Source: AV69 sp963742315 (lineage in GTDB: Bacteria > Verrucomicrobiota > Verrucomicrobiia > Chthoniobacterales > UBA10450). Taken from it: 64,000 nt of DNA. Shown piece by piece: positions 63,301 through 64,000 of this stretch. Location of the stretch: assembly GCA_963742315.1 (NCBI GenBank), contig CAVULE010000006.1, positions 25,912 through 89,911 on the forward strand, read 5' to 3'. Below the pieces are notes generated by a model. That model saw only the letters and a program-made list of their open reading frames with translations. It did not search any database and had not been told where the DNA came from. The position numbers were made by a program, and so were the translations under genes. Every line of letters starts with the position of its first letter. Within the stretch, counting starts at the first letter, position 1.

Positions 63301-63596
63301 GTCGCGAGTTTATTTTTGGTTCGAAACTCAGTGAACATTCGCCGCCAGGCTCCCTGCGGGACCATCACGCGGGCCACGGCCTCAGAATCTTTTGTGTTTC
63401 CTTTCCCGTGTCTGTCCAGAATTCGAATTATCGCGTCGTATTCTGCATCAGAAGGAGCAGGCGATGCGGCGTCTAAGATGCGAGTGGACCAAAAGGATCG
63501 GAAAGCGTCTCGCTGTTTTTCCCAGACGTGATCTTTCGACTCAGCGTCATACGTCCCAAGAAATTGCTTCACTAAACTCGGAAGTGATGCCTTCAT
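63297..63596 (-). CDS. Protein of unknown function upstream of pfp
   Basis: I prefer ATG 63596 (MKASLPSLVKQFLGTYDAES), giving 99 residues; the open frame extends to 63662. It is soluble and charged, with no motif I recognise. The 4-bp overlap with pfp suggests coupling. Real coding is likely but not certain. Confidence 0.5.
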   Translation of the reverse strand: MKASLPSLVKQFLGTYDAESKDHVWEKQRDAFRSFWSTRILDAASPAPSDAEYDAIIRILDRHGKGNTKDSEAVARVMVPQGAWRRMFTEFRTKNKLAT

Positions 63597-63824
63597 ATTG
63601 TACTTTAAGCAATCAAGGGCGAACCCCGCAACGATGGAGGCGTGGATCAATGGTAGCGCCACTCATAATGCTTTTGCAGAATGAGTTTACCTTCGCGCGA
63701 GAGCACGGCAATTCGGACTAGCTCGCAGAAATCGGCGATTCCGAGGCTTAGCCCACTGTCCGTCAAATCAATGCAACCCTACCCTGACCCCTTTTCCTGA
63801 GTGCCAAGAGTTTCCGAGATTGTT

Positions 63825-64000
63825 ATGCTCCGAAATGTGAAGCTTAGTATTTCTCTGAAATCGATTGGCAGTCGCGGGGTTGCCGAACCTTGGGCCCGAA
63901 TCGTCATTCTTTTGGTTAGTCTTTTCGGCATCGGCCTCGTGGCGCGGCGCCTTACGGGGCAATTTCTACCGTCCGACCCAAAAAATGCCGTGATCTTTCA
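63825..64000 (+). CDS. N-terminus of a membrane or exported protein, cut by the window edge
   Basis: From ATG 63825 the frame is open for 58 codons to the end of the window. After a polar start there is one hydrophobic segment (ARIVILLVSLFGIGLVARR), fitting a membrane anchor or the first helix of a larger protein. The ribosome-binding site is weak. No family can be assigned from this fragment. Confidence 0.45.
   Translation, partial: MLRNVKLSISLKSIGSRGVAEPWARIVILLVSLFGIGLVARRLTGQFLPSDPKNAVIF

Noticed and set aside
63768..63962. 64-residue reverse-strand frame at the window end
   Set aside because: Antisense to the open forward frame with a membrane segment; polar and without a motif.

Overview
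The window looks like a chromosomal segment from a Gram-negative soil-type bacterium. Genes for a heptose/Kdo lipopolysaccharide (hldA, gmhB, kdsB, an MsbA-like exporter) lie alongside a Pup-ligase-like PafA, paired DUF2339/DUF3999 membrane proteins, CgeB-like glycosyltransferases and a group 1h-type [NiFe] hydrogenase. This mix, plus many short palindromic intergenic repeats, points best to Verrucomicrobiota (Chthoniobacterales/Spartobacteria-like). That placement is inference: no rRNA gene is present.

Layout. 1-9.8 kb holds housekeeping and envelope genes: phoH (cut by the window edge), two exported unknowns, hldA-gmhB-kdsB-pyrG, sua5-purE, aroK and queG. 9.9-14.9 kb is a MacAB-like export system with one adaptor, one ATPase and two permeases. 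15-38.5 kb contains a double-receiver regulator, purB, two tiny basic proteins, dedA, a frameshifted MsbA-like exporter, an acyltransferase and a glycosyltransferase. It continues with an HtrA-like protease next to an apparently inactive paralogue, pafA, a GT39-like membrane glycosyltransferase, DUF5069, a pterin dehydratase, a second CgeB-like protein, DUF3999/DUF2339 and a LysR regulator.

The centrepiece is 38.6-54.1 kb, a hydrogenase island. It encodes a NifU-like Fe-S protein, DUF5947 and DUF6084 proteins, a 447-residue unknown, the maturation protease, a 39-residue membrane peptide, the small and large hydrogenase subunits, HypB, HypA, a Ni/Co permease, HypF, a HypC-like protein, HypC, HypD, a GmhA-like SIS protein and HypE. 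Together these should build and operate a high-affinity H2-oxidising enzyme feeding respiration. A 157-bp direct repeat with one mismatch flanks the island. It contains the 3' end of the lysR gene and the 5' half of a tRNA-Arg gene, so the left tRNA copy is cut at the anticodon arm and the complete tRNA sits on the right. A cydA gene is truncated just before the right repeat. Recombination between the repeats would restore an intact lysR-tRNA-Arg locus.

54.3-64 kb is decaying or repeat-rich: an amidohydrolase remnant, a hybrid histidine kinase, a PPP-type phosphatase, a frameshifted WYL regulator, a VWA protein, a multiply frameshifted DUF2130 gene, a broken DUF433/DUF5615 pair, a 271-bp MITE and a PPi-type phosphofructokinase. 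Degenerate 7-bp tandem repeats fill several spacers.

Seven genes that look functional otherwise carry single-base frameshifts (eight insertions and one deletion in all). Insertion-type sequencing error is as likely as real decay, and this matters for every frameshift call below.
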